Source of the DNA: Desulfovirgula sp.
Lineage (GTDB): Bacteria > Bacillota > Desulfotomaculia > Desulfotomaculales > Desulfocucumaceae
DNA: 61,171 nt
Direction: 5' to 3'
NCBI GenBank assembly: GCA_020725625.1
Contig: DYET01000170.1
Location: 1-61,171 of the forward strand
The stretch's first letter is position 1, and each line of letters opens with the position of its first letter. The notes under the pieces were generated by a model that saw only the letters and a program-made list of their open reading frames with translations, was not told where the DNA came from and did not search any database. The translations under genes were made by a program, and so were the position numbers. Of the stretch, positions 1 to 8,305 are shown piece by piece.

Positions 1-1
1 G

Positions 2-1207
2 GAGAGGTTTGACCGCCTGCTGGTGGAGCTGGGCATTCCCAAACCACCCGGAAAGGCCGCCTTTTCGGTCCAGGAGGCGGCGGAAACAGCCGCCCGGGTG
101 GGCTTTCCGGTGCTGGTCCGACCCTCCTACGTATTGGGGGGCAGGGCCATGGAAATCGTCTACAACCATGACGAGCTTCTCAACTACATGACCACGGCGG
201 TGATGGTTACGCCCGATCACCCCGTCCTGGTGGATAAGTACCTGCACGGCGTGGAGCTTGAGGTAGACGCCATCGCCGACGGTGAAACCGTCCTCATCCC
301 GGGCATCATGAGGCACGTGGAAAGGGCCGGGGTGCACTCCGGGGACAGCATAGCGGTGTACCCCCCGGACATGATAGATAACTCCGTCAGGGATCAGATC
401 GTGGACTACACCGTGAAGCTAGCCCTGGCCCTGAACGTCAAGGGGATGATCAACATCCAGTACGTCCTCCACCGGGGCCAGGTTTATGTCCTGGAGGTCA
501 ACCCAAGGGCCAGCCGGACGGTCCCGTACATGAGCAAGATCACCGGCATTCCCATGGTTTCTCTGGCCACCAGGGTGATCCTGGGCCGGAAGCTGAAAGA
601 TCTGGGGTATTGCGGGGGGCTCTACCCCGAGGCCGGGATGGTGGGGGTCAAGGCCCCGGTGTTCAGCTTCTCGAAGCTGCTCCAGGTGGACGTGACCCTG
701 GGGCCCGAGATGAAGTCCACCGGTGAGGTGATGGGGGTCGATTTCAGCTATTCAAGGGCGCTGTACAAGGCCCTGGTAGCGGCCGGTTATGTAATCCCCC
801 GCCAGGGGACGGTGCTGGCCACCATCGCCGACAAGGACAAGGAGGAGGCCCTTCCGCTGATTAGGGGGCTGTCCCACCTCGGCTTCAAAATCTGCGCCAC
901 TGGAGGCACCGCCGCCTTCCTGCGGCAGGCCGGACTGCCGGTGGAGAGGGTGAACAAAATCAGGGAGGGCTCCCCCAACATCGCCGACCTGATCCGGTCC
1001 GGGAAAATCAACCTGGTGCTGAACACCCTGACCAGGGGGAAGGCCCCGGAAAGAGACGGCTTCCAGATCCGGCGGGCGGCCGTGGAATACGGTGTGCCGT
1101 GCCTTACCTCACTGGACACGGCCTGGGCCATCCTGGAGGTGCTGACTTTCATCAAGGAAGGGGAAGAATTCACCCTGGTCCCGCTGCAGGAGTACAACAA
1201 AAAATAG
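2..1207 (+). CDS. carB: Carbamoyl-phosphate synthase large subunit, C-terminal part (5' end outside window)
   Basis: This is the last 401 residues of the roughly 1,070-residue large subunit of carbamoyl-phosphate synthase, which makes carbamoyl phosphate for pyrimidine and arginine synthesis. The frame is open to the window edge, so the start is missing. The visible part holds the second ATP-grasp domain ([19 protein letters not shown] near the start, [13 protein letters not shown] in the middle). It ends in the MGS-like allosteric domain ([35 protein letters not shown]). The pyrimidine genes pyrK, pyrD, pyrF and pyrE follow on the same strand, so this is probably the pyrimidine-operon copy (pyrAB type). 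Nothing looks broken. Confidence 0.96.
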   Translation, partial: ERFDRLLVELGIPKPPGKAAFSVQEAAETAARVGFPVLVRPSYVLGGRAMEIVYNHDELLNYMTTAVMVTPDHPVLVDKYLHGVELEVDAIADGETVLIPGIMRHVERAGVHSGDSIAVYPPDMIDNSVRDQIVDYTVKLALALNVKGMINIQYVLHRGQVYVLEVNPRASRTVPYMSKITGIPMVSLATRVILGRKLKDLGYCGGLYPEAGMVGVKAPVFSFSKLLQVDVTLGPEMKSTGEVMGVDFSYSRALYKALVAAGYVIPRQGTVLATIADKDKEEALPLIRGLSHLGFKICATGGTAAFLRQAGLPVERVNKIREGSPNIADLIRSGKINLVLNTLTRGKAPERDGFQIRRAAVEYGVPCLTSLDTAWAILEVLTFIKEGEEFTLVPLQEYNKK

Positions 1208-1227
1208 CTTTTTTGGAAACCTGTTGG

Positions 1228-1285
1228 GTCAGAATCCGGAAGTCAGAATTCAGAAGTCAGGATTCAGAATCCGGAAGTCGAAAGC
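1228..1285. repeat. AGAATCCGGAAGTC-type short repeats
   Basis: The gap between carB and the LapA-like gene holds several imperfect copies of a roughly 14-base unit, CAGAATCCGGAAGTCAG or CAGAATTCAGAAGTCAG. Related units recur at 4518-4551, and in inverted form at 4633-4650, between pyrD and pyrF. I see no open reading frame in them. They may be a genome-wide intergenic repeat family. Confidence 0.6.
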
Positions 1286-1332
1286 CGGCAGCCGGGGCAG
1301 TTTTAAGTACCGGGCTGTATTAGGCGGGTGAG

Positions 1333-1680
1333 TTAAGCAGGCGGGCTGTTCTGGTTGCCGGTGGCTGGAGGCTGGTCCTTTTGCGCCGCCGGACCGGCCG
1401 CCGCTCCCGCCGCCGCCTGGGAAAGCTTCTTCTCCAGCTGCCTTAGCCTGGACTGCAGGTCCCGGACCTGTATGGACAGCTTGAGCTGCTTGGCGATGCT
1501 GAAGAGAAGGGTCACCAGCACACCTGTGGCGGCTGAAGACAGGATTAGCATCACCAGCGGGAAGGAGAACTCCCAGTAGAGGAATTTCATCGTCACCTGC
1601 TGGGAATTCTGTACGGCGAACAGGGTTACGGCAAGAACGAACAAGAAGGCCAGGAACAGGTACCACTGCACAGGCAGCAC
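1333..1680 (-). CDS. LapA-domain (DUF1049) small membrane protein
   Basis: A 115-residue inner-membrane protein with two hydrophobic segments (about residues 6-25 and 38-62). A charged, probably coiled-coil stretch follows (QVRDLQSRLRQLEKKLSQ), then an Ala/Pro-rich tail. The motif FAVQNSQQVTMKFLYWEF is typical of the LapA/YrvD-like family, whose role in Gram-positive bacteria is unclear. The annotated start is GTG at 1680; a GTG three codons later would sit better after the GACGGAGGTG ribosome binding site. The gene lies antisense between carB and pyrK and so interrupts the pyrimidine operon. Confidence 0.75.
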   Translation of the reverse strand: MLPVQWYLFLAFLFVLAVTLFAVQNSQQVTMKFLYWEFSFPLVMLILSSAATGVLVTLLFSIAKQLKLSIQVRDLQSRLRQLEKKLSQAAAGAAAGPAAQKDQPPATGNQNSPPA

Positions 1681-1804
1681 CTCCGTCGACAGTCATACAG
1701 CGTCCGGGGAGCCGGCCGTCGAGCCCCGGGAAAGGGGCGGCCCGGACAGGTTAGATTATCTATTCAAAACCGAGGGTAGAAGTTCCTGCTTTATTTAGAG
1801 TATT

Positions 1805-2626
1805 ATGGTGGCGAGAATTAAAATGGCGGGCGTTTACAACAAAAAGTATCCGGTTGTCAAACACGAGGAAACTGCGCCGGGCCAGCGGCTGTTGTGCCTG
1901 GACGCCCCGGAAATAGCTTTGGGGTCGGCGCCCGGCCAGTTTTTGCATGTGCGCTGCTCGGAGGGCCGGGACCCTCTCCTGCGCAGGCCGATCTCCATTC
2001 ACTTCGCCGAACGGGAGGGGGGACGGGTCTGCATCCTGTACCGGGTTGCGGGAAGGGGGACATCCCTCCTGGCCCGGGTTGCGCCGGGGGACCACGTGGA
2101 TGTCCTGGGACCTCTGGGTAGGGGCTACACCCTGCCGTCTGCCGGGGAGAGGGTGGCCGTGGTCGGGGGCGGCATCGGGGCCGCGCCGCTTTTTTTCCTG
2201 CTGGCCGAGATGAGAAAATATTACGGCCGGTATTTGGACAGGGTTTCGGTTTTCCTGGGGGCGCACACCCTGGAAGCCCTGCCAGGGGCCGCACTGATCC
2301 GGGAAATGGGCTACCACCTCGATATTGCCACCGACGACGGGTCCGGGGGCTTTAAGGGGACAGTGGCGGACCTTTTCAGGGAAGCCTCGGGAAACCGCAC
2401 CTTTGACCGGGTTTACGCCTGCGGCCCGCCGCCCATGCTGAGGGTGCTGGCCGCGGCCGTGGGACCCGGGCCGGCTGTGGAGGTGTCCGTCGAGGAGCGC
2501 ATGGGCTGCGGCGTGGGGGCCTGCCTGTCCTGTGCCTGCAGGGTCAGGTCGGCGGGCGGCGCCGTAGAGTATGCCCACGTGTGCAGGGACGGCCCGGTGT
2601 TCAACCTGAAAGATCTTGTATTGTAG
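1805..2626 (+). CDS. pyrK: Dihydroorotate dehydrogenase B, electron-transfer subunit
   Basis: PyrK carries FAD and a [2Fe-2S] cluster and passes electrons from the PyrD dihydroorotate dehydrogenase to NAD+. The 273-residue protein has an N-terminal FAD domain (LLRRPISIHFAE) and a middle NAD-binding domain (VAVVGGGIGAAPLFFL, VYACGPPPML). At the C-terminus is the cluster motif C-x4-C-x2-C followed by a distant Cys (GCGVGACLSCACR ... YAHVCRDGPVF). Its partner pyrD lies downstream beyond one antisense gene. No start has a strong ribosome binding site; ATG 1823 is an alternative. Confidence 0.95.
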   Translation: MVARIKMAGVYNKKYPVVKHEETAPGQRLLCLDAPEIALGSAPGQFLHVRCSEGRDPLLRRPISIHFAEREGGRVCILYRVAGRGTSLLARVAPGDHVDVLGPLGRGYTLPSAGERVAVVGGGIGAAPLFFLLAEMRKYYGRYLDRVSVFLGAHTLEALPGAALIREMGYHLDIATDDGSGGFKGTVADLFREASGNRTFDRVYACGPPPMLRVLAAAVGPGPAVEVSVEERMGCGVGACLSCACRVRSAGGAVEYAHVCRDGPVFNLKDLVL

Positions 2627-2640
2627 GATCCGGGGATCAG

Positions 2641-2668
2641 GAGACAGGAGACAGGAGACAGGAGGCGG
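2641..2668. repeat. GAGACAG short tandem repeat
   Basis: About three and a half head-to-tail copies of the 7-base unit GAGACAG follow the pyrK stop codon, the last one degenerate (GAGGCGG). This is a simple-sequence repeat in the gap before the antisense L,D-transpeptidase gene, and no function is visible. Confidence 0.6.
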
Positions 2669-2705
2669 GAATACGCCGCAATATATTTTTTATTACCGGC
2701 TGTAG

Positions 2706-3476
2706 TTACCGGATGATTTCCACCGGTGTGCCCACCTCCACCAGGTCATATATTTCGACGATGCTTCTGTTGTCCAGGCGGATGCAACCGCCCGAGGCGT
2801 AGGTGCCTATGGATTCGGGTTCGTCGGTGCCGTGCAGGCCGTATTTTATGCCCACCGGAGCCCGGGGGTCCGGTTCCGGCGAACGGAGGTCCTTTTCCGC
2901 AGGCACGCCGATGCCCAGCCAGCGGGGGCCCAGGCGGGGGTTTCCGGAATTTGGGGGAAGTTCAACCTTGTTGATTATTTTGAATTTGCCTTCGGGGGTG
3001 TATTCCGGCTTTTTTCCCGTGGACACGCTGTAGACCTTCTCCAGACGGCCTTTCTTGTAAAGGAAGAGCAAGTTCCGGTGCTTGTCCACGATAATCATGT
3101 CGCCGCCGCAGCCCGGGTCCGGGTACACGGCCAGGACCGCGGGCCGGGGTTTTAACCGGACCCGGTAGACCGTCCGGTCCAGGGTCACCCTGAGGTGGCC
3201 GCCCTCCCTCTTGATCCGGGGCCGGGTGTCGCCGGAGCCGGGAGTTGGACGGCTGTAACGGGGCGGCGGGAGAGTGATGAGGCCGGCCCTGCCGGTGGAG
3301 GAATCCCTCACCGTAATTACCCTGCCGTCGGCATAAACGTCGCAGTCAGGGTCGCTGTATATCCTCGTGCCGGCGCCGGATTGGGGATTTCCGGCGGTTT
3401 CTCCGCGCCGGGAAGGGTTCGGCGGCCACATTGTGACCGTGAAAATAATCAGGACAATTAACAGACAGTATTTCAC
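2706..3476 (-). CDS. L,D-transpeptidase (YkuD domain), exported
   Basis: A 256-residue exported protein with an N-terminal hydrophobic signal or anchor (KYCLLIVLIIFTVTMW). The C-terminal YkuD domain carries the catalytic signature YGLHGTDEP followed by SGGCIRLDN, whose Cys (about residue 231) is the nucleophile. Such enzymes make 3-3 cross-links in peptidoglycan or attach proteins to it. The middle region (about residues 40-120) is not recognised. The start codon is GTG at 3476. In spore formers many YkuD proteins act in the spore envelope; that role here is inference. The gene is antisense between pyrK and pyrD. Confidence 0.88.
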   Translation of the reverse strand: MKYCLLIVLIIFTVTMWPPNPSRRGETAGNPQSGAGTRIYSDPDCDVYADGRVITVRDSSTGRAGLITLPPPRYSRPTPGSGDTRPRIKREGGHLRVTLDRTVYRVRLKPRPAVLAVYPDPGCGGDMIIVDKHRNLLFLYKKGRLEKVYSVSTGKKPEYTPEGKFKIINKVELPPNSGNPRLGPRWLGIGVPAEKDLRSPEPDPRAPVGIKYGLHGTDEPESIGTYASGGCIRLDNRSIVEIYDLVEVGTPVEIIR

Positions 3477-3576
3477 GCTGGCACCGTCCCGATTGCTGCC
3501 GTTTTTAGTTAGTATTGCTTCCGGGCTGCCCGCTTAAATTAGGAAATATTTAACTTGCCGGGAATGGAGAATGACC

Positions 3577-4485
3577 ATGAATCTAGGTGTCGACATCGGC
3601 GGCATAAAAATGAAAAACCCGGTTGCCACGGCTTCGGGTACTTTCGGATACGGGCGGGAATACGCCGGCTTCGTGGATTTAAACAGGCTGGGGGCCGTTG
3701 TGGTTAAAGGTACCACCCTGCTTCCACGCCCGGGCAATCCAACACCCAGGATCGCCGAGACGCCGGCCGGGATACTGAATTCCATCGGCCTTGAAAACCC
3801 AGGGGTGGAGGCGGTGATAGAAAGGCACCTGCCCTACCTGGCCCGGTTCGACGTGCCGGTAATCGTAAACATCGCCGGGGACAGGGTGGAGGATTACGTC
3901 GGGCTGGCCGCCAGGCTGGACGGGCAGCCCGGGGTGGCCGGCCTGGAGGTGAACATATCCTGCCCCAATGTCGAAAAGGGAGGGCTGGCTTTTGGCAGCG
4001 ACCCAGATTCGGCCGCCGAGGTAATTCGGGAGGTCAGGGCGGCCACACGCCTGCCGGTTATCGCTAAACTCTCGCCCAACGTCACCAGCATTGCGGCGGT
4101 GGCCGAAAGTGTGGCCATGGCGGGCGCCGACGCGGTCTCGCTGATCAATACACTTCTGGGAATGGTTATCGACGTGAACGCCAGAAGGCCGCTTCTGGCC
4201 AACGTCATGGGAGGACTGTCCGGCCCGGCAGTCAGGCCGGTGGCGGTCAGGGCGGTTTGGCAGGTATTCAGGGCGGTGAAAATACCCCTCATTGGGATGG
4301 GAGGGATCATGTGCGCCGAGGACGCCCTCCAGTTCATCATGGCCGGGGCCAGCGCGGTGGCGGTGGGCACGGCCAGCTTCGTCAACCCCCGGGCCGCCCT
4401 GGACGTTCTGGAAGGAATAGAGGCTTACATGAGGGACAATAATATCGGGGACATTAAAGATCTCATAGGAATTGCTCATGCCTGA
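3577..4485 (+). CDS. pyrD: Dihydroorotate dehydrogenase B, catalytic subunit
   Basis: This FMN enzyme oxidises dihydroorotate to orotate in pyrimidine synthesis, working with PyrK (class 1B). Class motifs are visible: [13 protein letters not shown] near the start, [11 protein letters not shown] with the catalytic Cys, [19 protein letters not shown] and the phosphate-binding [14 protein letters not shown] 3577 is preferred over ATG 3571 because GGAG at 3566-3569 then has a 7-base spacing. The protein is about 302 residues, normal for the family. Confidence 0.96.
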   Translation: MNLGVDIGGIKMKNPVATASGTFGYGREYAGFVDLNRLGAVVVKGTTLLPRPGNPTPRIAETPAGILNSIGLENPGVEAVIERHLPYLARFDVPVIVNIAGDRVEDYVGLAARLDGQPGVAGLEVNISCPNVEKGGLAFGSDPDSAAEVIREVRAATRLPVIAKLSPNVTSIAAVAESVAMAGADAVSLINTLLGMVIDVNARRPLLANVMGGLSGPAVRPVAVRAVWQVFRAVKIPLIGMGGIMCAEDALQFIMAGASAVAVGTASFVNPRAALDVLEGIEAYMRDNNIGDIKDLIGIAHA

Positions 4486-4509
4486 AAAAAATCTTATCCC
4501 GCCGGAACT

Positions 4510-4650
4510 CTTCCGTCGGAATCCAGAAGTCAGAATCCAGAATCCAGAATGGTATAGGCATTTAAGTCTGATTTCTGACGGAAGTTAAGGCAGCCGGCAT
4601 CCTTCAAGAAATTTGTGTATTCAGATTTTGCTCCTGGATTCTGAATTTCA
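4510..4650. repeat. Inverted repeats with AGAATCCAG units between pyrD and pyrF
   Basis: CTTCCGTC at 4510-4517 is complementary to GACGGAAG at 4577-4584, so this piece could fold into a long imperfect hairpin. Inside it are direct units of the CAGAATCCAGAAGT family also seen after carB. A further copy in opposite orientation (CTGGATTCTGAATTTC, 4633-4648) lies just before the pyrF ribosome binding site. No coding potential is visible. Confidence 0.5.
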
Positions 4651-4664
4651 CGGAGGTGGTAGGC

Positions 4665-5405
4665 ATGAATGAGGTATCGCTAACGAGCGGGCGTGACAGG
4701 CTGATTGTGGCCCTAGACGTCAGCGACGCGGAAAAGGCCCTTGGGCTGGTGGACCTTTTAAAGCCTTGGGCGGGGATGTTCAAGGTGGGCATGGAGCTTT
4801 TTTACAGCGCCGGCGGGGAGATTGTAAAGGAAATCAAGAAAAGGGGCTGCCGGGTGTTCCTGGACTTGAAGCTGCACGATATCCCCAACACCGCTGCCGG
4901 GGCCGCCAGGGCTCTGGCCCGGTTGGGGCCCGATATGATCAATGTTCACGCTGCGGGTGGACCGGAGATGATCAAGGCTGCAGCCGGGGCCGCCCGGGAA
5001 GAGGCTGACAGGATCGGCCTGGCCAGGCCCCTGGTTGTGGCCGTGACTGTTCTGACCAGCATTGACCGGAAAAATTTCAACCTTATGGGAATGCGGGGAA
5101 AAATCGAAGACTACGTGGCAAGATGGTCGAAGATGGCTGCCGACTGCGGCCTGGACGGGGTGGTTTCCTCCCCGGAGGAGGTTCCGCTGGTCAGAAAGAC
5201 CTGCGGCCCCGATTTTGTAATTGTCACCCCCGGGGTGAGGCCGGCCTGGTCGGCCGCCGGCGACCAAAAGAGGTTTGCCACACCGGCGGCGGCGGTTTCG
5301 GCCGGGGCGACGTACATAGTGGTGGGCCGGCCCGTCACAGGTTCCCCGGATCCCCGGGACGCGGCGGAAAAAATATGGCACCAAATAAAGGGATGTGCCC
5401 TCTGA
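4665..5405 (+). CDS. pyrF: Orotidine 5'-phosphate decarboxylase
   Basis: PyrF decarboxylates OMP to UMP, the last step of UMP synthesis. The 246-residue protein shows the family signature FLDLKLHDIPNT (DxKxxD with the catalytic Lys/Asp array), an early VALDVSDAEKAL strand, and the phosphate-binding end VTPGVRPAWSAAGDQKR ... YIVVGRPVT. ATG 4665 is chosen because GGAGG at 4652-4656 lies 8 bases upstream. The stop codon lies in the loop of a perfect hairpin. Confidence 0.96.
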   Translation: MNEVSLTSGRDRLIVALDVSDAEKALGLVDLLKPWAGMFKVGMELFYSAGGEIVKEIKKRGCRVFLDLKLHDIPNTAAGAARALARLGPDMINVHAAGGPEMIKAAAGAAREEADRIGLARPLVVAVTVLTSIDRKNFNLMGMRGKIEDYVARWSKMAADCGLDGVVSSPEEVPLVRKTCGPDFVIVTPGVRPAWSAAGDQKRFATPAAAVSAGATYIVVGRPVTGSPDPRDAAEKIWHQIKGCAL

Positions 5406-5416
5406 CACATCCCTTT
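5387..5416 (+). terminator. Hairpin overlapping the pyrF stop codon
   Basis: AAAGGGATGTG (5387-5397) and CACATCCCTTT (5406-5416) form a perfect 11-bp stem with an 8-base loop that contains the pyrF stop. There is no U-tract after it on the plus strand, so it may be a weak terminator, a 3' end stabiliser, or a block between the convergent pyrF and SASP genes. Confidence 0.5.
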
Positions 5417-5430
5417 GGCCGTCGCTGCCC

Positions 5431-5604
5431 TTAGTAAACAAGCGATTTTTCCGCGCGTTCAATGGCCAGCCTGACCAGGTTTCCACAGTTTCTCGAGGAG
5501 ACGTTGCCGAAGTCCCCGTCCCTGGCCACCACGTCGGCGACGCCCAGTTCCTTGGCCAACTCGAATTTAAGCCTGTCGGACATTATGCCGCGGTTTCGAG
5601 CCAT
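5431..5604 (-). CDS. Alpha/beta-type small acid-soluble spore protein
   Basis: A 57-residue protein beginning MARNRGIMSDRLKFELAKEL and continuing GVADVVARDGDFG ... CGNLVRLAIERAEK. The RGIMSDxLKxELAxELG and GNLVxxAIExAE blocks are those of clostridial alpha/beta SASPs, which coat and protect DNA in spores. A strong site, AAGGGGG at 5613-5619, places the start at ATG 5604. It is strong evidence for a spore former. Expression would be expected from a forespore (sigma-G type) promoter, but I could not identify one with confidence. The gene is convergent with pyrF. Confidence 0.9.
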   Translation of the reverse strand: MARNRGIMSDRLKFELAKELGVADVVARDGDFGNVSSRNCGNLVRLAIERAEKSLVY

Positions 5605-5898
5605 CAGCCAAACCCCCTTCGTCTGCGGGCAGCGGGGCATGGAAACTATTCAATTGTGAAGGCGCGTATTTATTTTTAGGGTCGTTATTATTATTTCACG
5701 ATTTTCATGAATTAATTCAGGAATAACCAGCCTGAAGCGGAAAACAAGGCAGTAAAAGTTGCAATTGGCAATAACAGGAATATTTTAAAAATCAAAGGCG
5801 CCGGGACCGAAACTTTGCCGGCTGAATGTAAAACGGGCGGCTCCCGGCCGCGATCTGGCCGGCCGAAAAAAACATGCATGAACGGGGAGTGAAAAATC

Positions 5899-6474
5899 TT
5901 GATTGACAGGGACCGGATCCTAAAAATTTTCAATCAGACCGGGGCGATGCTGACCGGGCATTTCCTCCTCACCTCCGGCAGGCACAGCGACAGGTATTTC
6001 CAGTGCGCCCTGGTGCTGCAGCATCCCCGCCACTGCGGAGCCCTCTGTCGGGAACTGGCCTTAAGGTTCGCCGGGCAGGGGATAACCGCCGTGGTGGGGC
6101 CGGCCATGGGCGGGATCGTCATGTCCTACGAGGTGGCCCGGTCCCTGAAGGCGCGCAGCCTTTTCGCCGAAAGGGAAAACGGGAAGATGGCCCTGCGGAG
6201 GGGGTTTGCAATCGCCCCCGGAGAACCGGTGCTGGTGGTGGAGGATGTGATTACCACGGGAGGATCGGTGAAAGAAGTTATCGATCTGGTCGGGGAGGCC
6301 GGCGGACAGGTGGCCGGGGTGGCGGTGCTGGTGGACCGCAGCGGCGGGGAGGCACGCCTGGGAGTGCGTACCGAGAGCCTCCTGGAGATACCGGCGGTGT
6401 CCTACAGCCCCGACCAGTGCCCCCTTTGCCTACGTGGGATTCCCTTCGTCAAGCCGGGTAGCCGCAAACCCTGA
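5899..6474 (+). CDS. pyrE: Orotate phosphoribosyltransferase
   Basis: PyrE joins orotate to PRPP, giving OMP, the substrate of PyrF. The 191-residue protein has the PRPP-binding signature VLVVEDVITTGGS and the early loop LLTSGRHSDRYFQC. The start codon is TTG at 5899, supported by GGGGAG at 5884-5889. A Cys pair near the C-terminus (QCPLCLRGIPF) belongs to the longer clostridial/archaeal form of the enzyme. It is separated from pyrF by the antisense SASP gene and about 290 bases of otherwise featureless sequence. Confidence 0.95.
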   Translation: MIDRDRILKIFNQTGAMLTGHFLLTSGRHSDRYFQCALVLQHPRHCGALCRELALRFAGQGITAVVGPAMGGIVMSYEVARSLKARSLFAERENGKMALRRGFAIAPGEPVLVVEDVITTGGSVKEVIDLVGEAGGQVAGVAVLVDRSGGEARLGVRTESLLEIPAVSYSPDQCPLCLRGIPFVKPGSRKP

Positions 6475-6508
6475 CCAGAATGATCCGGGAAGGTGAAAAG
6501 GCCTGAAA

Positions 6509-7981
6509 GTGCAGCCGAGGAAGGTCATAATGTTTGTTGTTGACTCCTTCAATCCGGGTTCCCTGAAGAGGGCGATGGAGCGCAAGATGGTGCCGGCCAT
6601 GGAGTTTCTTAAAAGGCGGGGCTTTTTTACCGACCGCTGCGTTTCGGTTTTCCCAACCATGACCCCCACCTGCGCCAGCACCATCGCCACAGGGACTCCT
6701 CCCTCGGACCACCAGGTGCCGGGCTTTGTCTGGTTCAACCGCCGGGAGAGGCGCATCGTCAACTATGGTATTAGCCCCCTGGCGGTGTGGAAGATGGGAG
6801 TCAGGAGGGTGATCCAGGACCTTCTCTTCAACCTGAACCACAGCCAGCTGAACAGGAAGGTCAGGACCCTTTACGAGTCCCTGGAAGAGGCGGGCTATAC
6901 CACCGGCGCGGTGAATCCCTTCATATTCAGGGCCGGCCGACCCCACCCGGCCAGGATTCCCCTGATCGTGCAGCTTTTGTCGGCCTTTAGCCTGAAGGGC
7001 AGGCTTTGGGGCCCCGGAAACCTGTACCTGGGGCAGATCTGCCCTCCCGATTCCACGGCGCGGAAAGCACTGTCGCTGCCCCACTACCTGAGCAAATTCG
7101 GCATCAACGACGAGTATTCAGGCACGGTGGGGAGGTGGCTGATAGAGAGGGGGCGGCAGCCCGACTTTTTAACCATCTACCTGCCTGATACCGACGGCTA
7201 CTCTCACCGGCACGACCCGTCCAAAAGCGAGGAATCGCTTAAGAAGGTGGACAGGCAGGTAAGCAAAGTACTGGGAGCCTTCCCCAGCTGGGACGAGGCC
7301 CTGCGCAGGAACACCATCATCATGGTGGGGGACCATTCCCAGAGCCTGGTGGGGACGGATGCCGCCAGCACGGTGAATCTGTCGCGGGAACTGCGGGAGT
7401 TTTCACAGCTGGACATCGGGGAGGAAAACGGACCCCAGAGGGATATCGCCCTGTGCGTGAATGAGAGGATGTGCCACGTCTACATCCTGCGGGACGGGGA
7501 AAGCCTTCTGCCCGCCGTAGTAAAAAGGCTGGAAGGGATGGCCGGGGTGGACCAGCTGGCCTGGAAGGACGGAGACTGGTACCGCCTCCTGCAGGTGGGC
7601 ACGGGAAGCCTTTCTTTCCGGCCGGGCAGGGACGTGTGGGACGAATACGGGCAGGGCTGGTCCCTGATTGGAGATCCCCGCGCCGCAGGGGCCAGGCTGG
7701 ACGGCCACAGGATAATATACGGGGACTATCCGGACGCTCTGGCCCAGTTCTCAGGCGTCCTCAGCTGTGAAAACGCCGGCGACCTGGTGGTTACCGCAAA
7801 AAAAGGTTTCGAGTTCACGGGGGAATACAGCCCTAGCCACCAGGGCTGCGGCAGCCACGGGTCGCTGCATAGGGACGACTCGCTGGTGCCCCTCTTTGTG
7901 GCCGGATCACCATTCCACATTTCCAGGCCGAGGATTCTGGACATCGCTCCCTACATTCGCTCCCGGTTCGGCCTGGCGTGA
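6509..7981 (+). CDS. Alkaline-phosphatase-superfamily enzyme (type I phosphodiesterase / NPP-like)
   Basis: A 490-residue protein with the metal-binding layout of the nucleotide pyrophosphatase/phosphodiesterase branch. An early metal Asp is in MFVVDSFNPG, the Thr nucleophile is in FPTMTPTCASTIATG, and further ligands are in LPDTDGYSHRHD, MVGDHSQS and HGSLHRDDSL. There is no signal peptide, so it is probably cytoplasmic. The natural substrate cannot be told from the sequence; phosphodiesters, phosphonates or phosphoglycans are possible. The start is GTG 6509 after AAAAGG. The gene lies between pyrE and the glycine riboswitch and shows no functional link to either. Confidence 0.82.
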   Translation: MQPRKVIMFVVDSFNPGSLKRAMERKMVPAMEFLKRRGFFTDRCVSVFPTMTPTCASTIATGTPPSDHQVPGFVWFNRRERRIVNYGISPLAVWKMGVRRVIQDLLFNLNHSQLNRKVRTLYESLEEAGYTTGAVNPFIFRAGRPHPARIPLIVQLLSAFSLKGRLWGPGNLYLGQICPPDSTARKALSLPHYLSKFGINDEYSGTVGRWLIERGRQPDFLTIYLPDTDGYSHRHDPSKSEESLKKVDRQVSKVLGAFPSWDEALRRNTIIMVGDHSQSLVGTDAASTVNLSRELREFSQLDIGEENGPQRDIALCVNERMCHVYILRDGESLLPAVVKRLEGMAGVDQLAWKDGDWYRLLQVGTGSLSFRPGRDVWDEYGQGWSLIGDPRAAGARLDGHRIIYGDYPDALAQFSGVLSCENAGDLVVTAKKGFEFTGEYSPSHQGCGSHGSLHRDDSLVPLFVAGSPFHISRPRILDIAPYIRSRFGLA

Positions 7982-8044
7982 CGCTGCCTCCCCGGCACGT
8001 TTTCGGCCGGGACCGGCACCGAGGACCGGAAGACGGGGATTGTC

Positions 8045-8135
8045 GCCATCGAGAATTTTCGCTTTAACGGTATCCAGGGGCACCGAAGGGAAAAAGCCGG
8101 CTTCCCGGACAATCTCTCAGGTAGAAAAGACAGAG
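8045..8135 (+). promoter_or_regulatory. Glycine riboswitch (single recognisable aptamer) upstream of gcvT
   Basis: The core conserved blocks of the glycine aptamer are present in order: a 5' GAGA strand (8051-8054), GGGGCACCGAAGGG (about 8077-8090), a GCC/GGC hairpin, and CTCTCAGGTA followed by GAAAAGACAGAG (8114-8135). The last block also forms the 5' arm of the intrinsic terminator that follows. This is the usual layout of an ON switch that permits transcription of glycine cleavage genes when glycine is plentiful. I could recognise only one aptamer; the sequence 5' of it (7982-8040) is too degenerate to call a second one. Confidence 0.88.
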
Positions 8136-8164
8136 AAAGGCGCTATGCTTCTCTGTCTTTTTTT
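8126..8164 (+). terminator. Intrinsic terminator, expression platform of the glycine riboswitch
   Basis: AAAGACAGAG (8126-8135) pairs perfectly with CTCTGTCTTT (8151-8160), and the helix can extend inward by A-T pairs. A run of T residues to 8164 follows. The 5' arm overlaps the 3' end of the glycine aptamer, so folding of the two should be mutually exclusive. About 140 bases of leader without other visible signals separate it from gcvT. Confidence 0.88.
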
Positions 8165-8305
8165 CAGTCCCGGCGGCGTTCAATCCAGGCGGCGGGCCGC
8201 CGGGCGCGGGCCCCTGCCCTCTCAGCGGTTTTTTGGATCGGGCGGCCGCTTTTATCGCCGGTTTTCGGGGGTAATAATAACTATGTGGCAGACGGGGGTG
8301 ATCCG

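Noticed and set aside
7982-8044. A first aptamer of a tandem glycine riboswitch
   Set aside because: A GGCACCGAGG string is present but the paired GAGAG/CTCTC strands and the CAGG block are not, so a second aptamer cannot be supported.
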